DNA of 64,000 bases from Bicyclus anynana (GCF_947172395.1 NC_069100.1:9948109-10012108), one strand, 5' to 3'. Counted from the stretch's first letter, positions 46,830 to 58,384 are shown. The notes: generated by a model not told the origin, from the sequence alone. Program-made: numbers and translations.

Positions 46830-47100
46830 TTTCATTATATTAAGTCACATAGTAAACAACAAAAGTTATTTATACAAATAATATCTAAATATCATCGGTA
46901 TAATCTACGATCGATGCTGAATATTGTCTACGAGTTGTGTGTTTAGGATGTGTAAAAACTATAATATACATAAATATTGCAATGTAAGTAAACACAAAAT
47001 TATGAATGTGTGCGCTCAATGAATTAGCTGAGTTCCGATCGCTTATTGCGGTGATTTTATAGGCACGTAACATATCTAATAGTATCTATAAAATATCGTT
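46830..47100 (-). repeat. repeat family X copy (antisense)
   Basis: The reverse complement shares atgttacgtgcctayaaaat, gcacacattcataattttgt and ttgttgtttact with 53455-53760. A 62-codon frame here starts MLRAYKI, as does the tail of one at 53461, but it diverges at once. Confidence 0.5.
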
Positions 47101-47721
47101 GATGTAGACTACAAATCAGGTGCACGCAGGTGTTAACAACTTATTGTAAACTTCATAATAAATAATAAACATAACAAAATACATAATCATTAATATTCAA
47201 TAATTATGCAAAGTAGTGCAAACTGATTAAATGTTGAAACAAATAAGACATGGGTTAAATATATTCATGTTTATTATCCGTTATAGATAAGTAAAATTTC
47301 TTTGTGTTAGTACAAAAAACCGCTTGGTTTTAGTATAATTTCCTATTGAATATTTTTAAGTACTTTCATCAATACGTATTATAAAGCAACTATACTGTTC
47401 TTAACTTCTTAAAAAGATTCAAAATTAAAAAAAGCATTTGTCTTGAAATTAATATGTATAATATGCTAAGTAGTTTTTGTTATAAGTTTTTCAAAATAAT
47501 GTAAGGTTCCAATATCGCTAAATTTAAAACTGTAGTAGTACCATGGTCAATTTGTTAATATTTTTCAAATCTACAAATCTTCAATTTGACTATTGATGAA
47601 AATAGAACCAAATGTTACTTACCCACGAAATTGATAAGATATGTCCGCTCATTGAGTTATGGTTGTCATAAATTTACTCCTAGTATATACAGTGTGCCTA
47701 GCGGAAGTTTTCAATATTTTC
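47101..47721. other. intergenic, very AT-rich, no gene
   Basis: I see nothing recognisable. Confidence 0.35.
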
Positions 47722-47832
47722 ATACTGTTACTATCGCGTTAGCGTAAACGCGATTTTATATGGAATTGAAATGGTTGTGCAGTAGTGCCACTGAAATTCG
47801 CGTTTACGTTAACGCTACGATAGTAACAGTAT
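47722..47832. mobile_element. short hairpin MITE, 111 bp
   Basis: atactgttactatcgcgtta…gtaaacgcga and tcgcgtttacgttaacgcta…gtaacagtat form arms of about 32 bp. Confidence 0.85.
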
Positions 47833-47844
47833 CAAACTGCGACT

Positions 47845-47915
47845 AGACTAGGCATTCGCTGGATGATGGCGGCTCAGGATCGTGAAGTTTGGAAGTCTCT
47901 ACAATAGAAACTTTT
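47845..47915 (+). mobile_element. RTE-type LINE C-terminal scrap
   Basis: Translates to RWMMAAQDREVWKSLQ and then a stop, the same module as at 6867-7135. It lies directly after the hairpin MITE. Confidence 0.6.
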
Positions 47916-47925
47916 TACATCTCTT

Positions 47926-47990
47926 CTTTCTTTTAAGATCTTCTTTCTTTTAAGATCTTTCTTTTAAGATCTTTCTTTTAAGATCTTTAT
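47926..47990 (+). repeat. tandem repeat of TTTCTTTTAAGATC
   Basis: Four copies of a 14-17 bp unit (tctttcttttaagat), two with an extra ttc. Confidence 0.85.
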
Positions 47991-48102
47991 TAATGCATAT
48001 GACGTTTCCATTTTACATACAGTTTTACATAATATTTTCTGTAGCATGCATCATTTTTTACACCGTTGATATTGCATCATTATTTAAGTACCTACCTACC
48101 TA

Positions 48103-48640
48103 CTAGTGGACGCCCGCGACTTCGTCCGCGTGATAATCAACGTAAACTTTCACTCCCTTCTGATTCTATTTTTGCGATAAAAAGTATCCTGTAACATTCT
48201 TTGTAGTATGGTCTCAAATCGTGCCAAGTTAAATTTAAATTCATTCAGTAGTTTCACCGTGATGCCCGATGTACAGACAGGCACAATAGTAGATTGTTAT
48301 ACGAGGGGCTAAAAAGACCCATTATATACGAGGCCGCTAAATAGAAACCGAGTTTATAATGGGTTCAGCCCCACGTATTGCACTCTGCTTTTCACTACGA
48401 TTGCGAGAAAATAAAATAGTTTAGTACAATATTAATTTATTTTAATTCAAAATTAATATTAAGGGAGATGATTTAATCCGGTAACATAATTTCCGACTAC
48501 TGTGAAGATGAATAATGAGTATGTGAGGTAAACGTGGGAGATAATAGTTTAAAAAACTCCTTTAACTAAAATTTTCAAAATATCTTCAATGTACAGAATT
48601 GGCCATGTTACAGTTTATTTTAAGTATAGATATATAGATA
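48103..48640 (-). mobile_element. Helitron-like element
   Basis: CTAGTGGACGcccgcgacttcgtccgcgtg at its + left end is the inverted 3' terminus. Inner text (atggtctcaaatcgtgccaa, gatgcccgatgtacagacag) matches 16970-17323. The right end is near ttttaagtatagat. Confidence 0.5.
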
Positions 48641-48847
48641 GATTCGGCGTCTCTACGAGTATATATGTATGTCCGTATGTCTGTCTATCGTTAGAACAGA
48701 TACACACGAAATACTGTTTAATTTGTATCCCATTTGTACCTGTGATGTGATGTATGCGAAGTGATTCACAAGGAAGATTTATATTTCTACTTCATTTACA
48801 CACAACGTGTAAATTAGGTAAAATATGATTGTCAAAGATGACGCGAT

Positions 48848-49036
48848 AAAAACAAAAACCAGTCAAGTGCGATTCGGACTCGTCCACCGAGGGTTCTGCA
48901 CAAATAACTCTTTGTAATATTTATCTCCCATTTGCGTTTGATCCAGTAAATATGGTACACTTTGTATAAAAAAATCTAGTGTCATTATGTTTATGGTCGC
49001 AATCCCTTGTAACGGCTCGGTCAATTTATAATGAAA
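48848..49036 (+). mobile_element. fragment of the 'CAAGTGCGATTCGGACT' repeat family
   Basis: ccagtcaagtgcgattcgga and ctcgtccaccgagggttctg. Truncated by the Helitron at 49037. Confidence 0.45.
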
Positions 49037-49553
49037 CTAGCTGACGCCGCGCGGTTTTTTTTTTTTTTTATTCTTTACAAGTTAGCCCTTGACTACAATC
49101 TCACCTGATGGCATGTGATGATGTAGTCTAAGATGGAAGCGGGCTAACTTGTTAGGAGGAGGTGGAAAATCCACACCCCTTTCGGTTTCTACATGGCATC
49201 GTACCGGAACGCTAAATCGTTTGGCGGTACGTTTTTGCCGGTAGGTTGGTAACTAGCCACGGCCGAAGCCTCCCACCAGCCAGACCTGGACCAATTAAGA
49301 AAATCTCAATTTGTCCATCCGGGGATATTTACCCGCGTGGTTCCCGTTCCTGTAGGATTACGGGGATAATATATAGCCTATAGCCTTCCTCGATAAATGG
49401 GCTATCTGGCCGATCCGGTCCGATTTCAAAGAATTTTTCAAATTTGACCAGCAGTTCCTGAGATTAGCGCGTTCAATCAAACAAACAAACTCTTCAGCTT
49501 TAGATAACAAATAAAATAATTTTCTTTCTTTCTTTCTATAATATTAGTATAGA
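49037..49553 (-). mobile_element. Helitron-like element split by a SINE
   Basis: On the minus strand A|TCTATACTAATATTATAG … gccgcgcggcgtcagCTAG|T. The SINE B at 49055-49322 interrupts it inside the cgcggttt…acccgcgtgg word. A ttctttctttctttct microsatellite lies near its 5' end. Confidence 0.7.
49055..49322 (-). mobile_element. SINE family B (antisense), nested in a Helitron
   Basis: ttttttattctttacaagtt … gaccaattaagaaaatctca. The head is partly missing; the T-run on + is its poly(A) tail. Confidence 0.85.
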
Positions 49554-49797
49554 TATTTTTTGTATTTTTCACAGTCTGACCAACCACTTTTAATGATATC
49601 CTAGAGTATAGCTGTGGCTAGTAATTATAATTAAAAAATTCAAGTCACGAAGAAAAAGTCGGTACCTATAGTAGTAGTTATGTAATTAATGAGTGTTTAG
49701 TTAGTTACAGGGCACGTCCGGAAAAGTACTGTGTTGAAATTTTTGTGTGTCAGATATGGCCAGTGCACAAGGCCTTTAACTGGGGTAGGCATTATGT

Positions 49798-50309
49798 ACA
49801 TTAGGGATGATGACAGTTTTTTAAATTGTTTATAAACTAAGAGTACGCTAATAGTAAAGCAATTTTGTAAAAGTAACAGGGTATCTGCGATCATTACTTT
49901 CGGAGCTACAGGGTTTTAAAGGGTCAGATTTGCGGCGCTGCCGCGGATCCCTGAAAAACGCCCCATACAAAATGGCACGAACTAATGACGTCGTAGGCAA
50001 TGTAATGATCGTCAGATTTGTATGTGCGTACAAACAAAATTACTAATATCTTTGTTATTTGAGCGTTTATGTTTATAGTCCAAATATTAAAAAATGTCAC
50101 ATTTAATGTAAGGAAGCTAAAACTGTATGAATTTTCATCTAATTACGATAAAAGATTTTTAATAGATTTTGATATTTTATAATCTTATTTATTTTGCAAA
50201 TATCCTGACAATCTTTGCTTTTTATGTATAAAGTAGTTAACATTGACCTTATTTACCCGAATGTATCATAAAAATCAATATATTCAAACCTAGTCATCAT
50301 CCCCATTGT
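49798..50309 (+). mobile_element. MITE family M, copy 2
   Basis: Ends CATTAGGGATGATGAC and GTCATCATCCCCATTG, with the same internal order as copies 1 and 3. A 61-codon minus-strand frame (49848-50033) is shared with copy 3 but broken by a stop in copy 1. Confidence 0.85.
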
Positions 50310-50570
50310 CCAAAAGGTCTTTTGAAAAGACTACTATAACTCTTCTCGTCAAAAAGATTAGCGTGTTGACCTTCAGACCTTGAGTCTAGAAGCTAAAAAC
50401 TCATTTATCTCAACATCTTTGACGCTCAGCTTTATTAATTAACTTCATTATTTAAAAACCGTAAAGGTATAAATTGGCTTCCTCTAATTCCCTTGAGAGT
50501 ATGGGGGAAAGTTGATATGCCTAAGGTTGTGATTGACAATCAAAATTGTACATAAACTACTATTTTGACG

Positions 50571-50815
50571 GCCTCCGTGGCGCAGCGATATGCGCGGTGG
50601 ATTTACAAGACGGAGGTCCTAGGTTCGATCCCCGGCTGGGCCGATTAAGGTTTTCTTATTGAACGTAAATCGTACTGCCAAGCGATTTAGCGATACGGTA
50701 GGATGTCGTGTAGAAACCGAAAGGGGTGTAGATTTCATCCTACTCCTTATAAGTTAGCCCGCTTCCGTCTTAGATTGCATCATCACATATCATCCAGCGA
50801 GATTGTAGTCAAGGG
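50571..50815 (+). mobile_element. SINE family B with internal deletion
   Basis: acggcctccgtggcgcagcg … cccggctgggccgattaag, then a jump to actgccaagcgatttagcga … tgtagtcaagggct. Confidence 0.8.
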
Positions 50816-50918
50816 CTGCGCGGAGAAAGAGGTTTTGTGCGAGTGTTGGCTTAGACAGACATACTCGCAACCCGGCGTTTTTACACCAATTGTAGTAGTG
50901 GGGTATTTATTGACTTAT

Positions 50919-51165
50919 GGGTTCATTTACACGAACAGCAACTGCTACCGACGACTACAGTCGACTGCAGTCAGCGACATCTCGGTGGCAGTCGACGGCA
51001 CTCAACGGCGGTCGACTGCAGTCAACGAAGTCTCGGCGGCAGTCGACGGTGGTCGTCGATTGCAGTTGACTGCCTTCGACTGCAGTCGGCGACAGCCATC
51101 GACTGTCGCTGACTGCAGTCGGTTGCCAGCTGCCGTTGGCAACGGATGCTCGTATAAATGAACCC
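50919..51165. mobile_element. foldback element with GTCGACTGCAGTC sub-repeats, copy 1
   Basis: GGGTTCATTTACACGAACAG and the complement of CTCGTATAAATGAACCC are its ends. The core holds many permuted ctgcagtc, gtcgactg and ggcagtcgacgg words, giving extensive self-complementarity. Confidence 0.75.
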
Positions 51166-51289
51166 TAGGGCGTAAACAATGAAATGTTTTATTTTTAGCA
51201 TGTGTGCAATATATGCCATTTCCATGTGTGTTGTATGAATTATGTTTATCTTTATTTATTTATATTATTTTGTGAGTGTAATTATTGTC

Positions 51290-51652
51290 CAGAATCCGTT
51301 GAACATTTTTACAATTGATTATTACTATTAAATTAATTTTCCGGGAGTACCTTCATCTTGATGAGACGCAAAAATTTTTTTTTACGGTAATAAAAATTTC
51401 TGAGCGTCGGAAAGACATGTACCACGCAATTTATAGGACATTGTGGCTGTTAAGTTGTATAATTATTAATTTGCTTGGGCACTGAAATGTCCCGCTGCGG
51501 GAAGGTTTAATTTTTTTTTTATATAAATTTTTAATAGTGTTTTAATATTTTATCAACATTGTTAAAATAAAAAAGGATAATTATATAAATAAAAGAAAAA
51601 ATCAACATTAACTTGTTAATAATCAATTGTAAAAATGTTCCACGAATCCTGG
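51290..51652. mobile_element. MITE family P, copy 2
   Basis: Left CAGAATCCGTTGAACATTTT…caattgatta, right taatcaattgtaaaaatgtt…cgaatcctgg. Confidence 0.75.
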
Positions 51653-51785
51653 GCCTATTACATTTATGCTATTTTTAAATTTCGACTTTGACTAAGTATA
51701 AGTCAAAGTCGAAAAATATCATTTATTTATTTATTTAAGGCTTTAACAATCTAAATTACATAATGTTTATTACATGCTAAGTATA

Positions 51786-51962
51786 TACTTAAATTTCATC
51801 CCACTGCTGGGCAAAGGCCTCCCCCTTCCCCTTCTATTGTGTCCTTTCCATAGCTGATCGGGCCCAGTATGTACCTTAAAAGGCAATCAGATCGTTTTTC
51901 CATCTACTAATCGGTCTGCCTCTTTTTCTTTTTGCATCCCTTGTGCACCACGATGTTGTTAC
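51786..51962 (-). mobile_element. non-LTR retrotransposon coding scrap (antisense)
   Basis: Plus-strand text cccactgctgggcaaaggcc is a familiar antisense tag of lepidopteran LINE ORFs. Frames are broken. Confidence 0.55.
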
Positions 51963-51969
51963 ACTACTC

Positions 51970-52477
51970 CAATAGTGATGATGACAGTTTTTTAAATTGT
52001 ATATAAATTAAGAATATACTAATAGTAAAGCAATTTTGTAAAAGTAACAGGGTATCTGCGATCATTACTTTCGGAGCTACAGGGATTTAAAGAGTCAGGT
52101 TTGCGGCGCTGCCGCGGATCCCTGAAAAACGCCCCATACAAAATGGCACGATTTAGTAACGTCGTTGGCTCGCTGATCGTTAGGTTTGTATGGGCGTTCA
52201 AAGAAAATTACTAATATCTTTGTTATTTGTGCGTTTATGTTTATAGTTCATTTATTGAATAATGAACATTTAATGTAAGGAAGCTAAAACTGTATGAATT
52301 TTCATTTAATTACGATAAATAAAATTAAATAGATTTTAAAATTTTATAATCTTATTTATTTTGCAAATATCCAGACAATCTTTGCTTTTTATGTATTATA
52401 TTAGTTAACATTGAGCTTATTTATCCGAATGTATCATAAAAATCAATATATTCAAACCTAGTCATCATCCCCATTGT
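51970..52477 (+). mobile_element. MITE family M, copy 3
   Basis: Ends CAATAGTGATGATGAC and GTCATCATCCCCATTG. It lies in copy 1 of the segmental duplication and is absent at the matching place in copy 2 (about 60912-60928). Confidence 0.85.
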
Positions 52478-53454
52478 CATTTCAATTTCAAAAAAATATT
52501 ATATATCATTCTAAAAACAAGTTAAACTTTATCGAACAATCAGTTTTTGTATTACGATTATTTCTCAAAACTATTTCGAAAAGTATTTCCTGTTGGCCTA
52601 TACTCGAACAGTATGTAGATCTTGATGCATATCGGCTGAGGCGTACGTCTCTCTACGTTTCAGGAATAACAATTAGCTGGTTTTACGTCACCGCGTGTGT
52701 ACCGGGTATTGAGTTGATGATTTACAAGTCACTATAGTTGATATAAATTGATTTGTGCCTTGCGAAATTACTGATATCGCCCGACGCCCCGCGGTTTCAC
52801 CCGCGTAGTTCCCGTTCCCGTGAGAATGCGGGGATAAAATATAGCCTATGACAGTCACAAATAACGTAATAACGTTCGTACGTCCAGAGATTACCCCCTA
52901 CAATGCTTACCACAAACTTTACCTCATTCGGTGGTAGCCCCGTCATCCATCGCTGACAAACAAACCCCTCCCCCCCCCCCCCTCCATACAAATTTAAATA
53001 TCTGCCCCCCCCCCCTATAGAATCCTGGCTACACCCTAGCACACACCTAACAGTCTTTCCGACTATCGCACTGCATTGCAGATTTTTCAAATGTTCTCCA
53101 AAAATTATTTTTTATCCGTGAACAGTAAATCTCCGTAGGTAAGGTAGAGATTTTTTTCTTTATTAATGTACGCACGTGTATGCAATATCTACGCATCAAA
53201 CCGCTCATTACAAGTACAAGTATATCCTTAAGACAATGCCAATTAAACTAACATACTTGAAAAAGGCTTTCCTAATTGTAAGTATGTTTAATTAACGTAT
53301 TTGACTAACTGAGGATAAGTTGCGATTTTATCTCTTATTTTCCTTTAAGCCGACTTCTTCAGAATGGCTTATGGTCTCTAGGTTTCTTCCCCATTGGATA
53401 TTGGATACAAGCACTTATATTTTCTACCAACTTATATCAATGACATTTTATGCT

Positions 53455-53760
53455 ATAGACATGTTACGTGCCTACAAAATCGCTGCAAAAGTTGAGCCGA
53501 ATTTAGCTACACCAGCATTGAGAATGAATGAATGAGCACAATTGAGAGCACACATGCACAATTTTGTATTTAATTCCTATATATATTTATGCATATACAG
53601 TTTCAAAAGTTCCTAATCAAACAACTCGGTATTGTATATGTATATTTAGGTGTTATTTGTTAACTTTCGTTGTTTACTTTGCGACTAAATGAAATGCGGT
53701 CAATTGGCCGCTTTTGTTCGCCTCAGTTTTTACGTGCTAGTAACATATCTCTATTATAAA
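53455..53760 (+). repeat. repeat family X copy
   Basis: gacatgttacgtgcctacaa … gcacacatgcacaattttgt … gtgctagtaacatatctcta. The matching part of copy 2 is interrupted at 62286-62515. Confidence 0.55.
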
Positions 53761-53988
53761 ATCTTTGTCTAATAAACCAAATCTACTACACTGAGCATCT
53801 TGGGCTTCCCTACCATTACTAAAAGGACGTGCTAATTGTGCGAAGTGTAGTAACTAGTAACTAAAAATAATGGTGCTAATCAAGGCCAGTGCTACTGGCT
53901 ACTGAACCTGATTTGTGTCGCTCACTGATATCTCTAAAAGAATTTTGAAGACATTTTTGAAGCCTCAATTATTATTATTATTGTCAGC

Positions 53989-54216
53989 TTAGCCGTGATA
54001 GCCCAGCGATTATGAGTTTTGCCTCCGATTCCGGAGGGTGTGGGTTCGAATCCGGGGCATCTTTAACTTTTCAGTTGTGTGCATGTTAAGAAATTAAATA
54101 TCACGTGTCTCAAACGGTAAAGGAAAAACATCGTGAGCAAACCTGCATACCAGAGAATGTTCTCAATTCTCTGCGTGTGTGAAGTCTGCCAATCCGCATT
54201 GGGCCAGCGTGGTGGT
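53989..54216 (+). mobile_element. SINE family A in duplication copy 1, 3' truncated
   Basis: gccgtgatagcccagcgatt … cgcattgggccagcgtggtg. Copy 2 (62845-63036) lacks the first roughly 40 bp of the head. Confidence 0.8.
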
Positions 54217-54354
54217 GGTTTGCGTCCATTTACCTAAGGTATTTCTGGTCTTTACCCCCATGACGATGTGTTTACCCCCATTTTTCATACATACTTCACA
54301 TCGAACAGCTTTTACTACTTACCTACTGGCATAAATAAACATACATCTTTATGT

Positions 54355-54790
54355 AGTGTTGCCAGGCGTCAGGATAAAGCCGGACATAGGATGGCTTTAT
54401 TGCGTGTCCGGCCAAAATAAACGGTGTCCGGCTTTTGTTAGGCTTTTTACATTTCGTATTTTTTTTAATCTATAAAAGTCTTTGCCTTTCATTAGTATTT
54501 ATGAAGAATTTAAACATGTTGATAATTTTTTAAGTATCTAGAATTTATTTTTTTCAAATGACTTTTTTTGACTGAATAATAATAAAGTACCTACATACCT
54601 AAGACTGATTTGACATTCGATTTTTTTTAATTAATAAGTTTTATGATATTAATTAAAAAAGTTTGATTTTTGTCGTATCTAGTAATACTTAGACAAATTC
54701 ATTAATAATGTAGGCCTTCTGGCATTTCTACCCAAATGTCCGGCCAAACTGGCTCTGTCCAGCTATTAGGTTTGGCAACCTGGCAACCCT
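54355..54790. mobile_element. MITE-like element with TGTTGCCAGGC ends, copy 1
   Basis: gtgttgccaggcgtcaggat on the left and ggcaacctggcaaccctat on the right are imperfect inverted repeats, and both ends contain gtccggc words. The second copy is at 63178-63582. Confidence 0.5.
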
Positions 54791-54825
54791 ATCCATATGA
54801 ATGTTTATTTTTAAAAAGCCCTTTA

Positions 54826-55085
54826 AGGCATGGCATGTACAGCTATCAATATAGGGTTTTCCCTTACCCAATGTCCAAGGTCCCGTGCATTCTTCAGAGC
54901 TGGTTTAACAAGTTGAGAAATTATTATAATGTTATGTACCGAAAAGGTCGTAGGTTCATATTTCACATGTTCTTATATTGTCACGTATTTTATAGTTCAA
55001 AAAAGTTGGGTTTTATAATGATCTATAGATCATATTGTGATGTTAATATTACTGATGCAATCTAAAATCGTAGCGCACTGATTTT
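54826..55085 (+). repeat. about 255-bp block, copy a
   Basis: ggcatggcatgtacagctat … gtagcgcactgattttt. It is repeated at 56118-56376 and 63615-63878. All three share a 64-codon frame starting MSKVPCILQSWFNK. Near identity of the DNA makes the ORF conservation uninformative. Confidence 0.85.
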
Positions 55086-55086
55086 T

Positions 55087-56117
55087 AACCGACTTCCAAA
55101 AAGGAGGAGGTTCTACGTTCGGCTGTATGTATGTTTTTTTTTTTTTTTTTATGTATGTCCAGCGATAATTCCGTCATTTGTGGACCGATTTTGAAAATTC
55201 TTTTTTTGTTTTGAAGGGTTTGATTCCAGGGTGGTCCCATTTTTTTCATGTCAGGATTTGATGATGGCATCCTGGAGAAATCGAGGGGAACTTTCGAAAA
55301 TCGTAGGGACGGCTAGTGCGTTTGTTAGTGTTTCCATAAGGTATTTTAAACCATTACAATTTTATGAAGGTCTGGAGTTGGTCTGATGATGGAGCCGATA
55401 CACAGACGATGGAACTCGTCAACGATTTACAGCAGGTATCTTTTGTTTGGGCTTGATTTATTTGTATTGATGAGAACTTTCCACCTAGATGGTTTGTGTC
55501 TGTATTACAGGTCTGATGATGAAGACGAAGGACAGTTAACAGAACTCCTCAACGGTTCACAGTAGCTACCTTGTGTTTGGACTTGATAAATTTGTATTGA
55601 TGAGAACTTTCCACCTAGATGGGTTGTGACTGTATTAGGGGTCTGATGACGAAGATGAAGGAGAGTTAAGGGAACTCCTCGACGGTTCACAGTAGCTATC
55701 TTGTGTTTGGACTTGATAAATTTTATATTGATGAGAACTTTCCAACCATATGGATTGTAACTGCATAGGGGGTCTGGTGATGAAGACGGAGGACAGTCAC
55801 CTTTCACGTTTTTCTGAATATTCATATTACGTGTGGATAAAGGGGGAGTGAAATTTTGTAAATGAGTTAAGGTAGTATTTTTAAAATTGGGATTGTAGGA
55901 CTTAGATACTTATCATAAGAAAATAACGTTTCAACTAATTGCTTATTAATTTTTGTTTACACTCAGTAGGTGTGCTAACACTAAAAATTAAAAAATAAAA
56001 ATTTTAATAAAAAAAAATCAACCGACTTCCAACTCAAAAATTAACCTTAACTAAAAAGCAAAAAATAACATCTTACCTATGTGCTACCTTCTGATCAGTT
56101 TGAAGGCGGTGGCACTC
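55087..56117 (+). mobile_element. family E element, copy 3, flanked by 255-bp direct repeats
   Basis: aaccgacttccaaaaaggag … caaccgacttccaactcaaa … cttctgatcagtttgaaggc. Three to four internal units of about 110 bp lie at 55430-55800 (ttgtgtttggacttgataaa, tgagaactttccacctagat). Confidence 0.75.
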
Positions 56118-56376
56118 CAGTGGCATGTAAAGCTATCAATATAGGGTTTTCCCTTACCCAATGTCCAAGGTCCCGTGCATTCTTCAGAGCTGGTTTAACA
56201 AGTTGAGAAATTATTATAATGTTATGTACCGAAAAGGTCGTGGGTTCATATTTCACATGTTCTTATATTGTCACGTATTTTATAGTTCAAAAAAGTTGGG
56301 TTTTATAATGATCTATAGATCATATTGTGATGTTAATATTACTGATGCAATCTAAAATCGTAGCGCACTGATTTTG
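56118..56376 (+). repeat. about 255-bp block, copy b
   Basis: Same as 54826-55085, but continues into gtttaaccaatatcc as copy c (63615-63878) does, so b plus its right flank is the normal continuation. Confidence 0.85.
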
Positions 56377-57250
56377 TTTAACCAATATCCTAATATGGAT
56401 ACAGAATACATAATATGTTGGTTGGGTTGGGTTAGATTTATACCAATAATTAAAACATTAAACCCATTTTGGTAATTGTCCTCTTAGGGATTGAATAGGT
56501 AATAAAAGTCTAGGTATATGAAAGTCACCAAATTCAATTTTACTCATATATCAAACATACATATGAATATTTATTTTTTTATTTTTTAAAAAGCCCTATA
56601 TGGCATGGCATGTAAAGCTATCAATATAGGATTTTTGGTAATTGTTCTCTTAGGAATTGAATAGGTAAAAGTTTATATGAAAGTCACCAATTTGAATTTT
56701 ACTAACTCAAATAAGATGAATGAAAGAATGAAGGTGGATGAAAATTTGATTTTGAAATTCTGTAAGTTTTCAAGCTGAAAAAACCTAAAACAAATTAAAA
56801 TTAAAAATGTTGAAAATCCGCCAATAGAAATATGGTGTTGCAATATGTGAGCTGGATCAAAGAAAATTATTTACTTACTGGCTTTTAAATGAAAAAATCA
56901 TCGAAATCGGTCCATCCGTTTTGGAGCTACGATTCCACAGATAAACATCGAAGTCAAACTTACTCACTCTTCACTCTTTTTGGGTACCTACTTACAGGCA
57001 TGAAAGAATTACAATCAAAAAAAATCTTGCATTCGCTAATACAAGGACACACGATGCTTTTGGGGTCATAATATCCCCCTTGTAAATGGCATTTACCCTT
57101 AATAGTCAAATGACATACATACGCAAGGTTTACCGACCTTTGAATATATTATTACTCACTAGCTGTTACACCGCGACTTTACTCGCGTTTCAGATCTCTA
57201 TCTTCATTTTATTTTTTATTTATTTATTTTATTTTATGTACTTATTATTT
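56377..57250. other. intergenic repeat debris, no gene
   Basis: tggtaattgtcctcttaggg at about 56470 recurs at 56636 and 63950. Around 56890-57060 lies a decayed element (tcggtccatccgttttggag). No exon seen. Confidence 0.4.
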
Positions 57251-57578
57251 TGATGGCCTCCGTGGGGCAGTGGTATGCGTGGTGGATTTATATGACGGAG
57301 ATCCAGGGTTCGATCCCCGGCTGGGCCGATTGAAATTTTCTTAATTGGTCCAGGTGTGGCTGGTTGGAGGCTTTGCCGTGGCTAGTTACCACCCTACCGA
57401 CAAAGACATACCGCCAAGCGATTTAGCGTTCCGGTACGATGTCGTGTAGAAACCGAAAAGAGTGTGGATTTCATCCTACTCCTAACAAGTTAGCCCGCTT
57501 TCATCTTAGATTGCATCATCACTTACCATCAGGTGAGATTGTAGTCAAGGGCTAACTTGTAGAGAATAAAAAAATAAA
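57251..57578 (+). mobile_element. SINE family B, full length
   Basis: atggcctccgtggggcagtg, gggttcgatccccggctggg, gtccaggtgtggctggttgg … gggctaacttgtagagaata. The most complete family B copy here. Confidence 0.85.
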
Positions 57579-57590
57579 ATAAAAACTTAT

Positions 57591-57805
57591 GTCACCGTTA
57601 AATTGTAAAATACTTTAGTTTATAATCTCACCGTGATATTATAATCTGCCGTCATATTGTGAACTGAAAAACTGATTACAAATTAACGTGTTATTTTTCG
57701 GTATATTAACGGAAGTGAAACCGTTAAATCAGTTAAATTGTCAATCAGGATAAAACCATAGAGTTACAAAAATATTTTACAATTTAACGGTAACATATAC
57801 ATATT
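57591..57805. mobile_element. MITE with accgttaaattgtaaaat ends
   Basis: Left tgtcaccgttaaattgtaaa and right tttacaatttaacggtaaca are inverted repeats. Internal ttaacgg/ccgttaa words recur. It lies between SINE B and SINE A. Confidence 0.75.
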
Positions 57806-57808
57806 ATA

Positions 57809-58140
57809 TGAGACGTGATAGCCCAGTGGATATAACCTCTGCCTTCGATTCGGAGGGCGTTGGTTCGTATCCGGTCCGGGGCATATACCTTCAACTTTAC
57901 AGTTAAGTGCATTTTAAGAAATTAAATAACACGTGTTTCAAATGGTGAAGGAAACAACCTTGTGAGGAAATTGTTTCATGTAGAGAATTAAGAAAATTAT
58001 AAAAACAGTATGGTTTATAACCAGAGAATTTTCCTTATTCTCTACATTTGTGAAGTATGCCAATCCGCATTGGGCCAGCGTGGTGGACTAAGGCGTAACC
58101 CCTCTCATTCTGAGAGGAGACTCGCGCTTAACAGTGAGCT
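57809..58140 (+). mobile_element. SINE family A with internal insertion
   Basis: gagacgtgatagcccagtgg … ctcgcgcttaacagtgagct. Part of the body (agagaatt…attctc) is duplicated around 57980-58040. Confidence 0.8.
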
Positions 58141-58384
58141 GAGTTCTTAAAATTTTCTTAAAAATAGGTGTTGATGGTAGATGGGTCCGAGTTTAGGGTT
58201 GTATTTATTTTACAATGCCTTATCGTAAAAAAAAAAGAAATTAAGATTTTAAAAACGTATCGTGTTATTCTTATCATTTTTTAATGAAATTGACGTGATA
58301 CAACGCCTGACTACTTTGAGACCCAAAAAAAAAATTTTGTCCAAAATTAAAAATAAAAGATTTCAACTCTCTTACTACTTAGGG

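Larger units (their letters stand above)
52505..55085 (+). repeat. segmental duplication, copy 1
   Basis: Collinear with 61143-63885. Long identical runs (for example 52553-52737 against 61192-61376) and very few substitutions by eye. Contains short ORFs of 60-110 codons, none with a recognised domain. The poly-C runs at 52970-52984 and 53007-53017 are longer here than in copy 2. Confidence 0.9.

Noticed and set aside
46885..47073. 62-codon minus-strand ORF beginning like a frame at 53461
   Set aside because: Shared start comes from repeat family X; the frames diverge after seven residues.
50703..51161. 152-codon plus-strand ORF with VDG/RRST-rich repeats
   Set aside because: It joins a SINE B tail to the GTCGACTGCAGTC foldback element; its frame is open because the element lacks stop words.
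52474..52737. 87-codon ORF conserved with 61158-61376
   Set aside because: The whole segment is duplicated with near identity, coding and non-coding alike, so conservation says nothing about function. A neighbouring ORF (53320-53535) is broken by a stop in copy 2.
54736..55065. 109-codon ORF with a 64-codon part present three times
   Set aside because: Repeats are nearly identical at DNA level and no domain is recognised; probably passive.
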